Assembly: GCA_020860985.1 (NCBI GenBank) | Contig: JAJBTG010000190.1 | Location: 1 to 10,109, forward strand | Length of the DNA: 10,109 bases | Origin: Oscillospiraceae bacterium | GTDB lineage: Bacteria > Bacillota > Clostridia > UBA1381 | Reading direction: 5' to 3' | Part shown: positions 1 to 6,720 of the stretch, piece by piece | How positions within the stretch are numbered: the first letter of the stretch is position 1 | How the letters are laid out: each line of letters starts with the position of its first letter | Notes under the pieces: generated by a model | The model's database searches: none | Seen by the model: the letters and a program-made list of their open reading frames with translations, nothing else | What the model was told of the DNA's origin: nothing | Translations under genes and position numbers: made by a program

Positions 1-1276
1 TCTTTGGCAATTCCCGCTCCGCCTTGTCCGCCTTAGCGCGTGCGCGTTCGGCTTTAAACTCGGCTTTTTCGGCGCGTTTGAATTGGTAGTCCTTTGTGCC
101 GCTATCGGTCTGCTCCGCCTTTTTGGAGCTGTGCGAACGGTCGGACTTCTGTGAGCTTTTCGATTGCTTACTTGCCGAATCGTCCGCATTATCAGACTTA
201 CCGCTATTATCAGATGAAGTATTTTCTTCTGTCTGTAACCGCTGCTTTTCACGCAGCCGCTTATTTTTCTTTTGATTGGGCCTTAGCTCGGATTTTTCAG
301 ACTTTTCGGATTTTTCGCCTACGTCCGCCGCACGGTCAAATACCGTATCGCAATTTTTAACCGCTTCGCCGATGTCATAATCACCGTCGATTTCCGTAAT
401 GGGTTCGGTACGTGTTTCGGCATTGTCGGCTTTATCAAATTTATCGTTCTTATTGTCTGCGTTAAAATTCCCGTGTGATTTACCTCGGCTGTGCGGTTTT
501 TCCTGCGTCTTATGCTCTGTACGCTCAAACGGAGCATCGGACGCTTTTTCGGCATTGAAGTTATATTCGTCGCTTTTTGACGTTTGCGAAATATTGTAAT
601 CGGTGCTTTTCGGTGTTTGCCGCCGACTGTGACGGCGGTAAACCGAATTTGATTTTTTCGGTTGTTCCGCCGTGTCGCGACGCTCATAATTCAGCGGTGT
701 ATCGTCCGTTATATCCTCGTTCGGCTCATTGTAAATCGGTTCTCTATGCTCCGATTGCTTATTTTCCGCATTATCGGTAAAAGAAAAATCCGAATGATGT
801 TCTTTTGTAAAATCATAATCGACGGATTTTTGACCTAACCGCGTATGCTCACTGTATGCGCGTCTTTGCCGGTGCGCGGAGGATTCTGGTTTATCACGAG
901 CGTCGGGCGTATCGGTAGCAAAAGCGTTCTCGGAATTTACCGCCGGTTCGGAGTATCGAGGTTGCTCTTGTAAATCGGTATGCTCCTGTTTATTGGTGGC
1001 AACTGGGGCTATTGAATTATCAGAATGAGAATGACTTTGAGCCGGTTCAATTTTAGGATTTTCATTGCCGTATTCTGTCGAATTGCCGTTGTCTGTGATT
1101 GACGGAGTATATGAGTTTTCCGCAGTCGGGTGACGTGTCCGATGATTTTTCTGCGGCGCGCCTTGCTTTGGTGCGGTTGTAAATTCCTCGTGCCGTCCCA
1201 GCTTCATATCGGGGGATTTATCCTTGACGTAGCTCGTATCACGGTTTACTGCTTTAAATTCCTTATCTTTTTTCAT
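1..1276 (-). CDS. N-terminal 425 codons of a CD1108-like mobile element protein, 3' end outside the window
   Basis: An uninterrupted frame runs from ATG 1276 to the window edge with no stop codon; I checked every codon. The visible part is highly polar and low in complexity (Ser, Lys, Glu, Asp, Asn), with no signal peptide or hydrophobic segment, so it is probably disordered. It includes three tandem KSE units at 287-316 and Tyr/Asp/Phe segments such as VDYDF and DEYNF. The last visible stretch, KRAEKAEFKAERARAKADKA (about 401-420), looks like the start of the helical region of CD1108-family proteins, which sit after VirB4 in Tn1549/CTn4-like elements and can carry cell-wall hydrolase domains further on. 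That assignment rests on this stretch and on gene order. Its ATG overlaps the preceding stop. Confidence 0.72.
   Translation of the reverse strand, partial: MKKDKEFKAVNRDTSYVKDKSPDMKLGRHEEFTTAPKQGAPQKNHRTRHPTAENSYTPSITDNGNSTEYGNENPKIEPAQSHSHSDNSIAPVATNKQEHTDLQEQPRYSEPAVNSENAFATDTPDARDKPESSAHRQRRAYSEHTRLGQKSVDYDFTKEHHSDFSFTDNAENKQSEHREPIYNEPNEDITDDTPLNYERRDTAEQPKKSNSVYRRHSRRQTPKSTDYNISQTSKSDEYNFNAEKASDAPFERTEHKTQEKPHSRGKSHGNFNADNKNDKFDKADNAETRTEPITEIDGDYDIGEAVKNCDTVFDRAADVGEKSEKSEKSELRPNQKKNKRLREKQRLQTEENTSSDNSGKSDNADDSASKQSKSSQKSDRSHSSKKAEQTDSGTKDYQFKRAEKAEFKAERARAKADKAERELPK
287..316 (-). repeat. Short tandem repeat encoding (KSE)3
   Basis: Three imperfect 9-base units on the minus strand encode E followed by three KSE units within the disordered part of the CD1108-like protein. 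Such a repeat may vary in copy number between strains. Confidence 0.5.
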
Positions 1277-2040
1277 AATTCCTGTCCCTCGCGCTTATTG
1301 ACAGGAACCTTTGACGGCGTTTTCTTTTCCTGCGCTTTAATGGATTTTAACCTTGAACGCACGGACGATTTAAGCTCTTTCGTCAAATCGGATGCCCTGC
1401 GGTAGTTGGGTAGAAGCTGACCGTACACGCAAAAGGCTTTTATGTATTTATCGGGAACAGGCGGGGATATTTCCGTGAACAAATGCGAATAAACCTTTAT
1501 TCTGCCTTGCAAATACTTATTCATATCCTCCTCGGATTGAAAAGTTCGTCTCTGTTCCGTGATTACGGTGTTATAATAACGGTACGGGGAATTGGTGAGA
1601 ATTTTCCAATCCAAATCCCAACGCCTGCTGCCCGTTCTATTGCTTTTATAGTCATATACGCGGTATGACATTTTATACACCATATTGCTTATTGACTTCC
1701 AATCGTTTTCATCATCTATCCATTTATTTGATGAGTGCCGTACTGCCGGAACGTCCAAATATTCAATAGCTCTGTCAATTTGCCGTGTTTGAACGGCGAA
1801 CGGCTCCCACTGCTCCGCAGCCTTGATTATTTTCTCATATGCCGCCTGCTCCTTATCCGCGCAGTTTTTACGTATTGCTTCAAGCTCTTTACGTGATTTT
1901 GTGACTAATTCGGTCATATCAAAATCCTTGCAGCCGACTGTATGTTCAATTTTTACGTTGCTGCCGTGGCATAAACGGTCATTTTCGTATGCCTCGTATG
2001 TTTCATAGTCCCGCTCGTAATCGTTTTCATATTTATTCAA
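1273..2040 (-). CDS. Hypothetical ICE protein, 255 aa, Tyr/acidic N-terminus
   Basis: No family recognised with certainty. The first 20 residues, NKYENDYERDYETYEAYEND, place Tyr every three or four positions among acidic residues. A helical, charged middle part follows (about 42-95), then an aromatic-rich domain (107-160). Next is the segment YLQGRIKVYSHLFTEISPP (176-194) with CVYGQLLPNY (204-213), which resembles a segment I recall from other proteins of Tn1549-like elements. The end (218-255) is basic. No signal peptide or membrane segment is present. A GTG at 2049 would give 258 residues but has no ribosome binding site. The TTG at 2040 follows GAGGTGAT by four bases, so I prefer it. The stop overlaps the ATG of the CD1108-like gene (ATGA). 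Confidence 0.8.
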   Translation of the reverse strand: MNKYENDYERDYETYEAYENDRLCHGSNVKIEHTVGCKDFDMTELVTKSRKELEAIRKNCADKEQAAYEKIIKAAEQWEPFAVQTRQIDRAIEYLDVPAVRHSSNKWIDDENDWKSISNMVYKMSYRVYDYKSNRTGSRRWDLDWKILTNSPYRYYNTVITEQRRTFQSEEDMNKYLQGRIKVYSHLFTEISPPVPDKYIKAFCVYGQLLPNYRRASDLTKELKSSVRSRLKSIKAQEKKTPSKVPVNKREGQEL

Positions 2041-2045
2041 TAGTA

Positions 2046-2744
2046 TCACCTCGCATTTTCACAATTTATTCTGTTCATTAAAAATTCCAAAACCGTATTA
2101 TCCGCGCTGTAACTGCAATAGTCGTCGGATTCCCAAGTTCGATATTTCAGAAGTAAATAATAGTCCGTGTCCTGCGCGTGATATGTGTTCCACGCGCCCA
2201 TCGGGGATATAAGGTATTTGCTGACGTACTCATTTTCGTCGTCGTAAGAATTTGCCAAGCCTAAAATGTGCCCAAACTCGTGACCTGAAACATACATAAA
2301 CCCGCTTCGATTGTAATACGTTTTTTTCGTGCGTCCGTCACCCGAATACATATATATCGTTTTGCCCGTCTTTGACGCGCGGCAATAATCGTTTTCGTTC
2401 TCGGTGAGATTTATATACACGGTTACATATTCACCGTCGTAGCCGTCGGGTATTTCCTCAATATGCACCGATACCGTTTTTCCTTTGTAGCTGCCGTTCC
2501 ATACACTTCTCACGCCTAATAAAAACAGTTCCGAATATGTTTTCTCGCTGTCGCTGAAATACACGTCTTTTAATTCGCCCTCGATACTCACATATGCGAA
2601 TATGTCTATGCTGCTTGCACATTCGATAACATTTACCGCGCTGCCCGACAAACAGTCCTCAAATGTATTCGCATAGCACCTTACCGACGAAAACAGCATT
2701 ATCGCAAACAACAAAAATACCGCTGTAAATTTTTTGAACCTCAT
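2046..2744 (-). CDS. Secreted metzincin-like zinc metalloprotease with an Asn in the third ligand position
   Basis: A 232-residue exported protein. MRFKKFTAVFLLFAIMLFSS followed by VRCYA is a Sec signal peptide with cleavage likely after CYA (residue 25). There is no convincing lipobox. The catalytic motif is HEFGHILGLAN at residues 155-165, giving two zinc-binding His and the catalytic Glu156. SPMGAW (180-185) fits the Met-turn of metzincins. In the family the residue at 165 is normally His or Asp, but here it is Asn (codon AAT). Small clostridial relatives, as I recall, read HEFGHxLGLGD. The start is ATG 2744 after AAAGGAGG, overlapping the previous stop. It should act outside the cell. Peptidase action on surface or wall-associated proteins during transfer is inference, and altered or absent activity is possible. 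Confidence 0.82.
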   Translation of the reverse strand: MRFKKFTAVFLLFAIMLFSSVRCYANTFEDCLSGSAVNVIECASSIDIFAYVSIEGELKDVYFSDSEKTYSELFLLGVRSVWNGSYKGKTVSVHIEEIPDGYDGEYVTVYINLTENENDYCRASKTGKTIYMYSGDGRTKKTYYNRSGFMYVSGHEFGHILGLANSYDDENEYVSKYLISPMGAWNTYHAQDTDYYLLLKYRTWESDDYCSYSADNTVLEFLMNRINCENAR

Positions 2745-2923
2745 TTATCCTCCTTTATCTCGTCCAATCGGATTTTGCCGACTATTCTGTAACCGCGCTT
2801 TTCGGCGAGCTGCTTTAAATCCTCAATCAGGTTTTTTCGTTCCGTTTTCGCCGTGTTCTTTATCGCCTTAAATGCTGTATAATCAACGCAGCCGCTTTGA
2901 TTTAATATTTCCTTATTCCTCAA
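2741..2923 (-). CDS. Small hypothetical protein (60 aa)
   Basis: A charged 60-residue protein beginning MRNKEILNQSGCVDYTAFKA, with a predicted amphipathic helix in the middle (AIKNTAKTERKNLIEDLKQLAEKRG split over about 20-44) and a beta-like end YRIVGKIRLDEIK. It has no signal peptide or membrane segment. The TTG start at 2923 overlaps the dcm TGA stop (TTGA) and is preceded by GAGGTGAGG in the last dcm codons. Its own stop overlaps the ATG of the metalloprotease-like gene (ATGA). This tight coupling on both sides argues that it is translated. I do not recognise the family; the size and helix suggest a small adaptor or regulator. Confidence 0.75.
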   Translation of the reverse strand: MRNKEILNQSGCVDYTAFKAIKNTAKTERKNLIEDLKQLAEKRGYRIVGKIRLDEIKEDK

Positions 2924-3954
2924 AATTCCTCACCTCGCTTGCTTTCACCGCAAAACACGCAATTATCCCGACACACTCCCGTTTCTATATCAGCAATACA
3001 TTTGAGTATCGGAAACACCTGCGGGGGACATACGGCATTGCCGAGTGTTTTAAGACGCGCGGCTCTCTCCTTCGTGTTTTCGGTTATACGCAAAACGCCT
3101 TCAGGCTCTCGTTGCCACAGCTTATGTCCGTCCATTTCTGTGGGAAACCCATTAACCATTCCACCCAATCGGGATTGAGCGCCGCGTCGTCCGACTCCGG
3201 CCGTTCCTGATGTATTATCTGCGTCGCCAAGTTTGCCATCGCCGTTTGGTCTTTGAACGCCGACGGCTTGAGTGTCGATCGGTACCCGTCCGACGCTATC
3301 GGTGTCAGGTAAAACACCGCCGCCGACAGCGGCAGGCTCCATTTCGTGCCGTTCGAGTTCGTTTTGCGGAATATCCCGTTTTCCGACAGGTACACATTCA
3401 GACGCTCCGCGTCCTTTACCGTGTGTTTGTCGGAGGCAAGCGGAGTAGGATACATCAGCCGCGATGATAAAAGTTCGTGTGCGCTCATGCCACGCGCCGA
3501 CGGCGACAGCCGGATATACAAATGTTTGAACAGCGTAACCCGCGCGCTCCAAGTCAAATATCGTTTTGTCGAGCCCCACATTGATGAACCCGCTAACATT
3601 CTCGCCAAGCACCCAATGGGGGTGCAGTTCGGAAATAACTCGCACCATTTCAGGCCACAGGTATCGGGTATCATCAAATCCTTTTCGTTTTCCCGCGAAG
3701 CTGAACGGCTGACAGGGGAATCCGCCGGATATGAGCGTGACTGTATCTCGTCCTGTTTTTTCAAGAAATCCCTCCTTTGTAAGTGTATTTATATTCCAAA
3801 AGCGCGGCACATCAGGCCAACGCTTTTCAAGTACGGAAGTAGGGTAATCAGCCCATTCGCATTGACAAACGGTTTTAAACCCCGCGGCTTCCGCCGCGAG
3901 GTCTATTCCGCCTATGCCCGAGAACAGGCTTAAATGCGTAAGCTCCTTATGCAC
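2920..3954 (-). CDS. dcm: DNA (cytosine-5) methyltransferase
   Basis: A 344-residue C5-cytosine DNA methyltransferase that transfers methyl from S-adenosylmethionine to cytosine. Motif I FSGIGG is at residues 11-16, motif IV GFPCQPFS at 78-85 with catalytic Cys81, motif VI ENV at 118-120, motif VIII HERTR at 156-160, and motif X GNAVCPPQV at 305-313. All key residues are present, so it should be active. The region between VIII and X (about 166-298) holds the target-recognition part. It is rich in Gly, Asp and Arg, with DTDSVGR-like segments seen in phage and ICE enzymes. The start is GTG 3954 behind AAGGAAAG; no better in-frame start exists before motif I. Codons 64-290 also encode a second frame (3764-3084). 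No restriction endonuclease is next to it, so it looks like a solitary, probably anti-restriction, methylase. Confidence 0.95.
   Translation of the reverse strand: MHKELTHLSLFSGIGGIDLAAEAAGFKTVCQCEWADYPTSVLEKRWPDVPRFWNINTLTKEGFLEKTGRDTVTLISGGFPCQPFSFAGKRKGFDDTRYLWPEMVRVISELHPHWVLGENVSGFINVGLDKTIFDLERAGYAVQTFVYPAVAVGAWHERTRTFIIAADVSYSACLRQTHGKGRGASECVPVGKRDIPQNELERHEMEPAAVGGGVLPDTDSVGRVPIDTQAVGVQRPNGDGKLGDADNTSGTAGVGRRGAQSRLGGMVNGFPTEMDGHKLWQREPEGVLRITENTKERAARLKTLGNAVCPPQVFPILKCIADIETGVCRDNCVFCGESKRGEEF
3084..3764 (-). CDS. Probable overprinted gene inside dcm (+1 frame), 226 aa
   Basis: A complete 226-codon frame nested in dcm, shifted by +1. It starts at TTG 3764, exactly six bases after a GGAGG lying in dcm codons Lys60-Glu61-Gly62. 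The product is not random-looking: CGLKWCELFPN (36-46), RYLTWSARVTLFKHLYIRLSPSA (68-90), YPTPLASD (105-112) repeated as LTPIASDG (153-160), and LNPDWVEWLMGFPQKWTD (196-213) near the end. From memory, very similar patterns (LTWK...RLLFQLAPS, LPTPTASD, LNPxWVEWLMGFPxGWTDL) occur in separately annotated phage and ICE proteins beside C5-methyltransferases. No membrane segment or catalytic motif is apparent, and the function is unknown. A role with the methyltransferase, for example in target recognition or regulation, is only inference. The alternative is an evolutionary relic of a frame-shifted C-terminal region. Confidence 0.65.
   Translation of the reverse strand: MKKQDEIQSRSYPADSPVSRSASRENEKDLMIPDTCGLKWCELFPNCTPIGCLARMLAGSSMWGSTKRYLTWSARVTLFKHLYIRLSPSARGMSAHELLSSRLMYPTPLASDKHTVKDAERLNVYLSENGIFRKTNSNGTKWSLPLSAAVFYLTPIASDGYRSTLKPSAFKDQTAMANLATQIIHQERPESDDAALNPDWVEWLMGFPQKWTDISCGNESLKAFCV
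3770..3778 (-). promoter_or_regulatory. Internal ribosome binding site within dcm
   Basis: The minus strand reads AAAGGAGGG here, inside the dcm coding sequence (TKEGF codons). The GGAGG ends six bases before the TTG at 3764. It has no purpose for dcm itself and is ideally placed to start the overprinted frame. Confidence 0.65.
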
Positions 3955-3988
3955 TTGTGCTTTCCTTAAATTTTGTTTTCATCAGCTT

Positions 3989-6367
3989 TTAGAGCTGCGT
4001 GTCTTTGGTGAAACGGTCGGCGAACGGAATTATTGTACTTCCGTAAAACAACAATCCCTCGCCGGCTGCCGACTGCGTAACATAGGACAACTGCTGCGGC
4101 GATATGCCTAATTTTTGAGCGAGAATTTCACGGTCGCCCGACGCTTGATTAAGCATATATATGTAGTCGGAGTTTTCAAAGATGTTTTCAACCTCGTCAC
4201 TATGCAGCAAATCCTTGACATTTTGTGTTATGCCCGTCGGGACTCCGCCCCATTTTCTGAAACGCTTCCATATTTCTACGGAGTATGCCGCTGTCTGTTT
4301 TTCCTTTAACAATAAATGAAACTCGTCCACATAGTACTGCGTCGATTTATGCGCGCTGCGGTTTATGGTAACTCTGTTCCATATCTGATCCTGTACAATC
4401 AGCATACCGATTTTCTTTAACTGCTTGCCGAGGTCCTTTATATCAAAGCATACTATTCTGTTGGAAATATCGACGTTGGTACGGTGATTGAACACGTTAA
4501 GCGTTCCCGTGACGTACATTTCAAGAGCCGTCGCTATCCTTTGCGCTTCGGGGTCGTCCTGCTCGCGTATCACGCGGTAGAGGTCGCCGAGTATCGGCAT
4601 ATTTTCGGGTATCGGGTTACGAAAATACGCCTCGTATACCTTACTTAAAGATCGGTCGATTATGCTCTTTTCCACAGGCTGCAATCCCTCTTTACCGCCC
4701 AATATGAGCTCGCAAAGCGACAAGATGAAATCACTCTTTAACGACAAAGGATTTTCCTCGTCCGAGTAGTCAAGGTTAATGTCCATAGGATTTACATAGT
4801 CCTTTGAGGTAGGGGACAGCTTGATAACCTGACCGCCCAACGCCATAACAAGCGAATAGTATTCCGATTCGGGGTCACAAATAAATATATCGTCCTTTGT
4901 TACGAGAAACGCGTTTGTCATTTCGCGTTTGGCGGCAAAACTCTTTCCGCTGCCGGGGGTTCCCAAAATAAGACCGTTCGGATTTTTCAAGAGCTTGCGG
5001 TCAACCATTATCATATTATTTGATAACGCGTTAAGTCCGCAGTATAACGCTTCCTTACTGTCCGAGAACAACTCCTGCGTCGTGAACGGCACAAAAATAG
5101 CGGTGCTTGACGTGGTTAAGCTCCGCTGTATATCTATGTTGTTTATGCCTATCGGGACGCTTGACATTAACCCATCTTCCTGTTGATAGTCGAGCCGTCT
5201 TAACGGACAGTTGTTCTGCTGCGCTATGCTTTCGGCGGCGAACATAATATTATCAAGCTCCTTGCGGTTGTCCGCTGTAGCCATAAATATTACGGTTACA
5301 AGAAACATTCGCTCGTTTCGCGACTGCAATTCCTCCAACAGATTTTTCGCGTCGTTTCCGTAGGTGGCAAGGTCGGACGGTATAATGTCCATATCATAGC
5401 CCGCGCGCACGGCTTTTTTCTGCTCCTCGATTTTCATACGGTCTAAGTCGGTTATCTTTCGCTTTATCGTCTTTATAGCTTCCGTCTGGTCGATACTCTT
5501 GATATGGATATTGACTGACAGATTATTCTGCAAATCAAGAAAATCAACTAACATCCTATCCGTAAGCTCCGGCGCGAGTATTTGTAGATACGATACCGCG
5601 CCTATCTTTTTACCCATTTTAAACGTCTTGCCGCTTGAAAAGTCAAAGGACGTGGGCGCAATAAAATCTTTGGTTGACAGCCCCGTGTTCGGGAGCATAT
5701 TCCAAGAGAAATTGAGTTTGCCGCCCGTGCCCTGATTAAAGCACGAATATAAGAGTTCCAACCGTTCAATACCGTTCATCGGGAACGCCTGTACTCCGAG
5801 TATTTTAAAGTTATTTAAAATATTCGCTTCGATTCGCTCCAACTTCTGTTTTGCCGCCTGTAAGTTATCGGCTTCAATGCCGAATGTGATAAACTTTTGC
5901 TTAACAAGTCCGTTGTTTCCGCGCGCGAGCTGGTCTTTGAGCATCTGCGCGTATTCCGTGCGGATATAGTCGAACCTGTCATACTGCAAGGGAATATCAA
6001 TAGTCTGTTCAAACTCGTTTATGTTCATACTCTGATTTATGAACGACAACTGAACCGATATTGATTTATCAAAATAGTTTAAGAAATTACAGTAGTTTTC
6101 AAAAATCGTGTTCTTGTCCTCGTTTCTTGCAAGCTGATAATTTATATCCAAAAACCGTATTGTTTTTGTATACAGCTTATCCGTTACAATACATATTCCG
6201 TCCGGCCGCATTTCCTTATACGGTATCGTCTGCTGCGCGCTCATTGCAATCTTGCCCTGCATTTTCGCTTTCTTTACCGCCTGTGCGAGCCGCTGACGCT
6301 GTTTCGCGTTTAACGGCTTATCTTTCGGTATATTGATTTTACGTTTTCCTGTTTTCGTTGCTGACAA
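3989..6367 (-). CDS. virB4: VirB4-type conjugation ATPase (CD1110-like)
   Basis: A 792-residue cytoplasmic ATPase that energises assembly of the channel and substrate transfer. A lysine-rich N-terminus (about 1-45) precedes the N-terminal VirB4/TrbE-like domain. Walker A GTPGSGKS is near residues 467-475, FICDPESEYYSLV follows about 25-35 residues later, and Walker B YYVDEFHLLL is near 676-686. The C-terminal lobe has GVPTGITQNVKDLL and ends ADRFTKDTQL, as in the VirB4 proteins of Tn1549/CTn4-like elements. Length is normal for the family and no frameshift is seen. The start is TTG 6367, chosen for the strong ribosome binding site in front; the next in-frame ATG would remove a conserved-looking basic N-terminus. 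After the stop there are 34 bases before dcm. Confidence 0.96.
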   Translation of the reverse strand: MSATKTGKRKINIPKDKPLNAKQRQRLAQAVKKAKMQGKIAMSAQQTIPYKEMRPDGICIVTDKLYTKTIRFLDINYQLARNEDKNTIFENYCNFLNYFDKSISVQLSFINQSMNINEFEQTIDIPLQYDRFDYIRTEYAQMLKDQLARGNNGLVKQKFITFGIEADNLQAAKQKLERIEANILNNFKILGVQAFPMNGIERLELLYSCFNQGTGGKLNFSWNMLPNTGLSTKDFIAPTSFDFSSGKTFKMGKKIGAVSYLQILAPELTDRMLVDFLDLQNNLSVNIHIKSIDQTEAIKTIKRKITDLDRMKIEEQKKAVRAGYDMDIIPSDLATYGNDAKNLLEELQSRNERMFLVTVIFMATADNRKELDNIMFAAESIAQQNNCPLRRLDYQQEDGLMSSVPIGINNIDIQRSLTTSSTAIFVPFTTQELFSDSKEALYCGLNALSNNMIMVDRKLLKNPNGLILGTPGSGKSFAAKREMTNAFLVTKDDIFICDPESEYYSLVMALGGQVIKLSPTSKDYVNPMDINLDYSDEENPLSLKSDFILSLCELILGGKEGLQPVEKSIIDRSLSKVYEAYFRNPIPENMPILGDLYRVIREQDDPEAQRIATALEMYVTGTLNVFNHRTNVDISNRIVCFDIKDLGKQLKKIGMLIVQDQIWNRVTINRSAHKSTQYYVDEFHLLLKEKQTAAYSVEIWKRFRKWGGVPTGITQNVKDLLHSDEVENIFENSDYIYMLNQASGDREILAQKLGISPQQLSYVTQSAAGEGLLFYGSTIIPFADRFTKDTQL

Positions 6368-6719
6368 TAGCAGTTACCTCCTTGTCTAATTTACTTTGCC
6401 GTTCCAATACGGCGTAAAAGTTGTCGGTTTTGTACGGTCGGATTTTCGGCCGCTTGAACCGTGTAATATATATGTTCTTTAAAATCTTTTCGAGCGGCTG
6501 ACCGTTGCGCTCATACATAGCGAAGAAGAAAAACGGCAGTGCCACAGCTACAAGAGCCATAATCGCGCCCGTATCGCCCAATACATTACGTGTTAATAAG
6601 TATGTCGGAATACCGACGACGGCTGCTCCGCCGAAACATATCAACTGGCGTTTTGTAAGATTAAATGCCACCTTTGTTTTGACCGTGGTTAAGTCTTTCG
6701 GTACAGGTACATAAGGCAT
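6339..6719 (-). CDS. prgI: PrgI-family membrane protein of the conjugation apparatus
   Basis: A 126-residue protein matching the PrgI family, a VirB3-like partner of VirB4 in Gram-positive conjugation systems. It begins MPYVPVPKDLTTVKTKVAFNLT, the typical N-terminus, followed by two adjacent membrane segments (about 26-43 and 50-69). A cytoplasmic part then contains GQPLEKILKNIYITRFKRPK (about 73-92), a conserved stretch in the family. The start is ATG 6719, nine bases after AAGGAGG. The last 29 bases overlap the VirB4 gene in another frame. VirB3-like proteins are often fused to or act directly with VirB4, which fits the overlap. Confidence 0.93.
   Translation of the reverse strand: MPYVPVPKDLTTVKTKVAFNLTKRQLICFGGAAVVGIPTYLLTRNVLGDTGAIMALVAVALPFFFFAMYERNGQPLEKILKNIYITRFKRPKIRPYKTDNFYAVLERQSKLDKEVTAIVSNENRKT
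6373..6383 (-). promoter_or_regulatory. Ribosome binding site that fixes the VirB4 TTG start
   Basis: On the minus strand this reads AAGGAGGTAAC, an almost complete anti-16S complement. It lies inside the end of the PrgI gene, and the bases after GGAGG place the TTG at 6367 nine bases away. It supports a TTG start for VirB4 and a 29-base gene overlap. Confidence 0.75.
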
Positions 6720-6720
6720 A

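Noticed and set aside
319..687. 122-codon minus-strand frame inside the CD1108-like gene
   Set aside because: Unlike the frame in dcm it has no convincing ribosome binding site and only Arg/Lys/Thr-rich sequence without motifs. It is a shadow of low-complexity coding sequence.
2949..2973. C-X3-C-X2-C at dcm residues 328-335, as in radical SAM enzymes
   Set aside because: It lies in the tail after motif X of a clear C5-methyltransferase, with no radical SAM domain around it. At most it is half of a metal-binding knuckle.
3346..3933. 195-codon open frame on the plus strand, antisense to dcm
   Set aside because: No ribosome binding site in front of its start, no recognisable motifs, and all real genes are on the other strand. 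It follows from dcm's codon composition.
3983..3997. Short hairpin CAGCT/AGCTG around the VirB4 stop codon as a possible terminator
   Set aside because: Only five base pairs, with no T-run after it, and dcm with its ribosome binding site follows at once.
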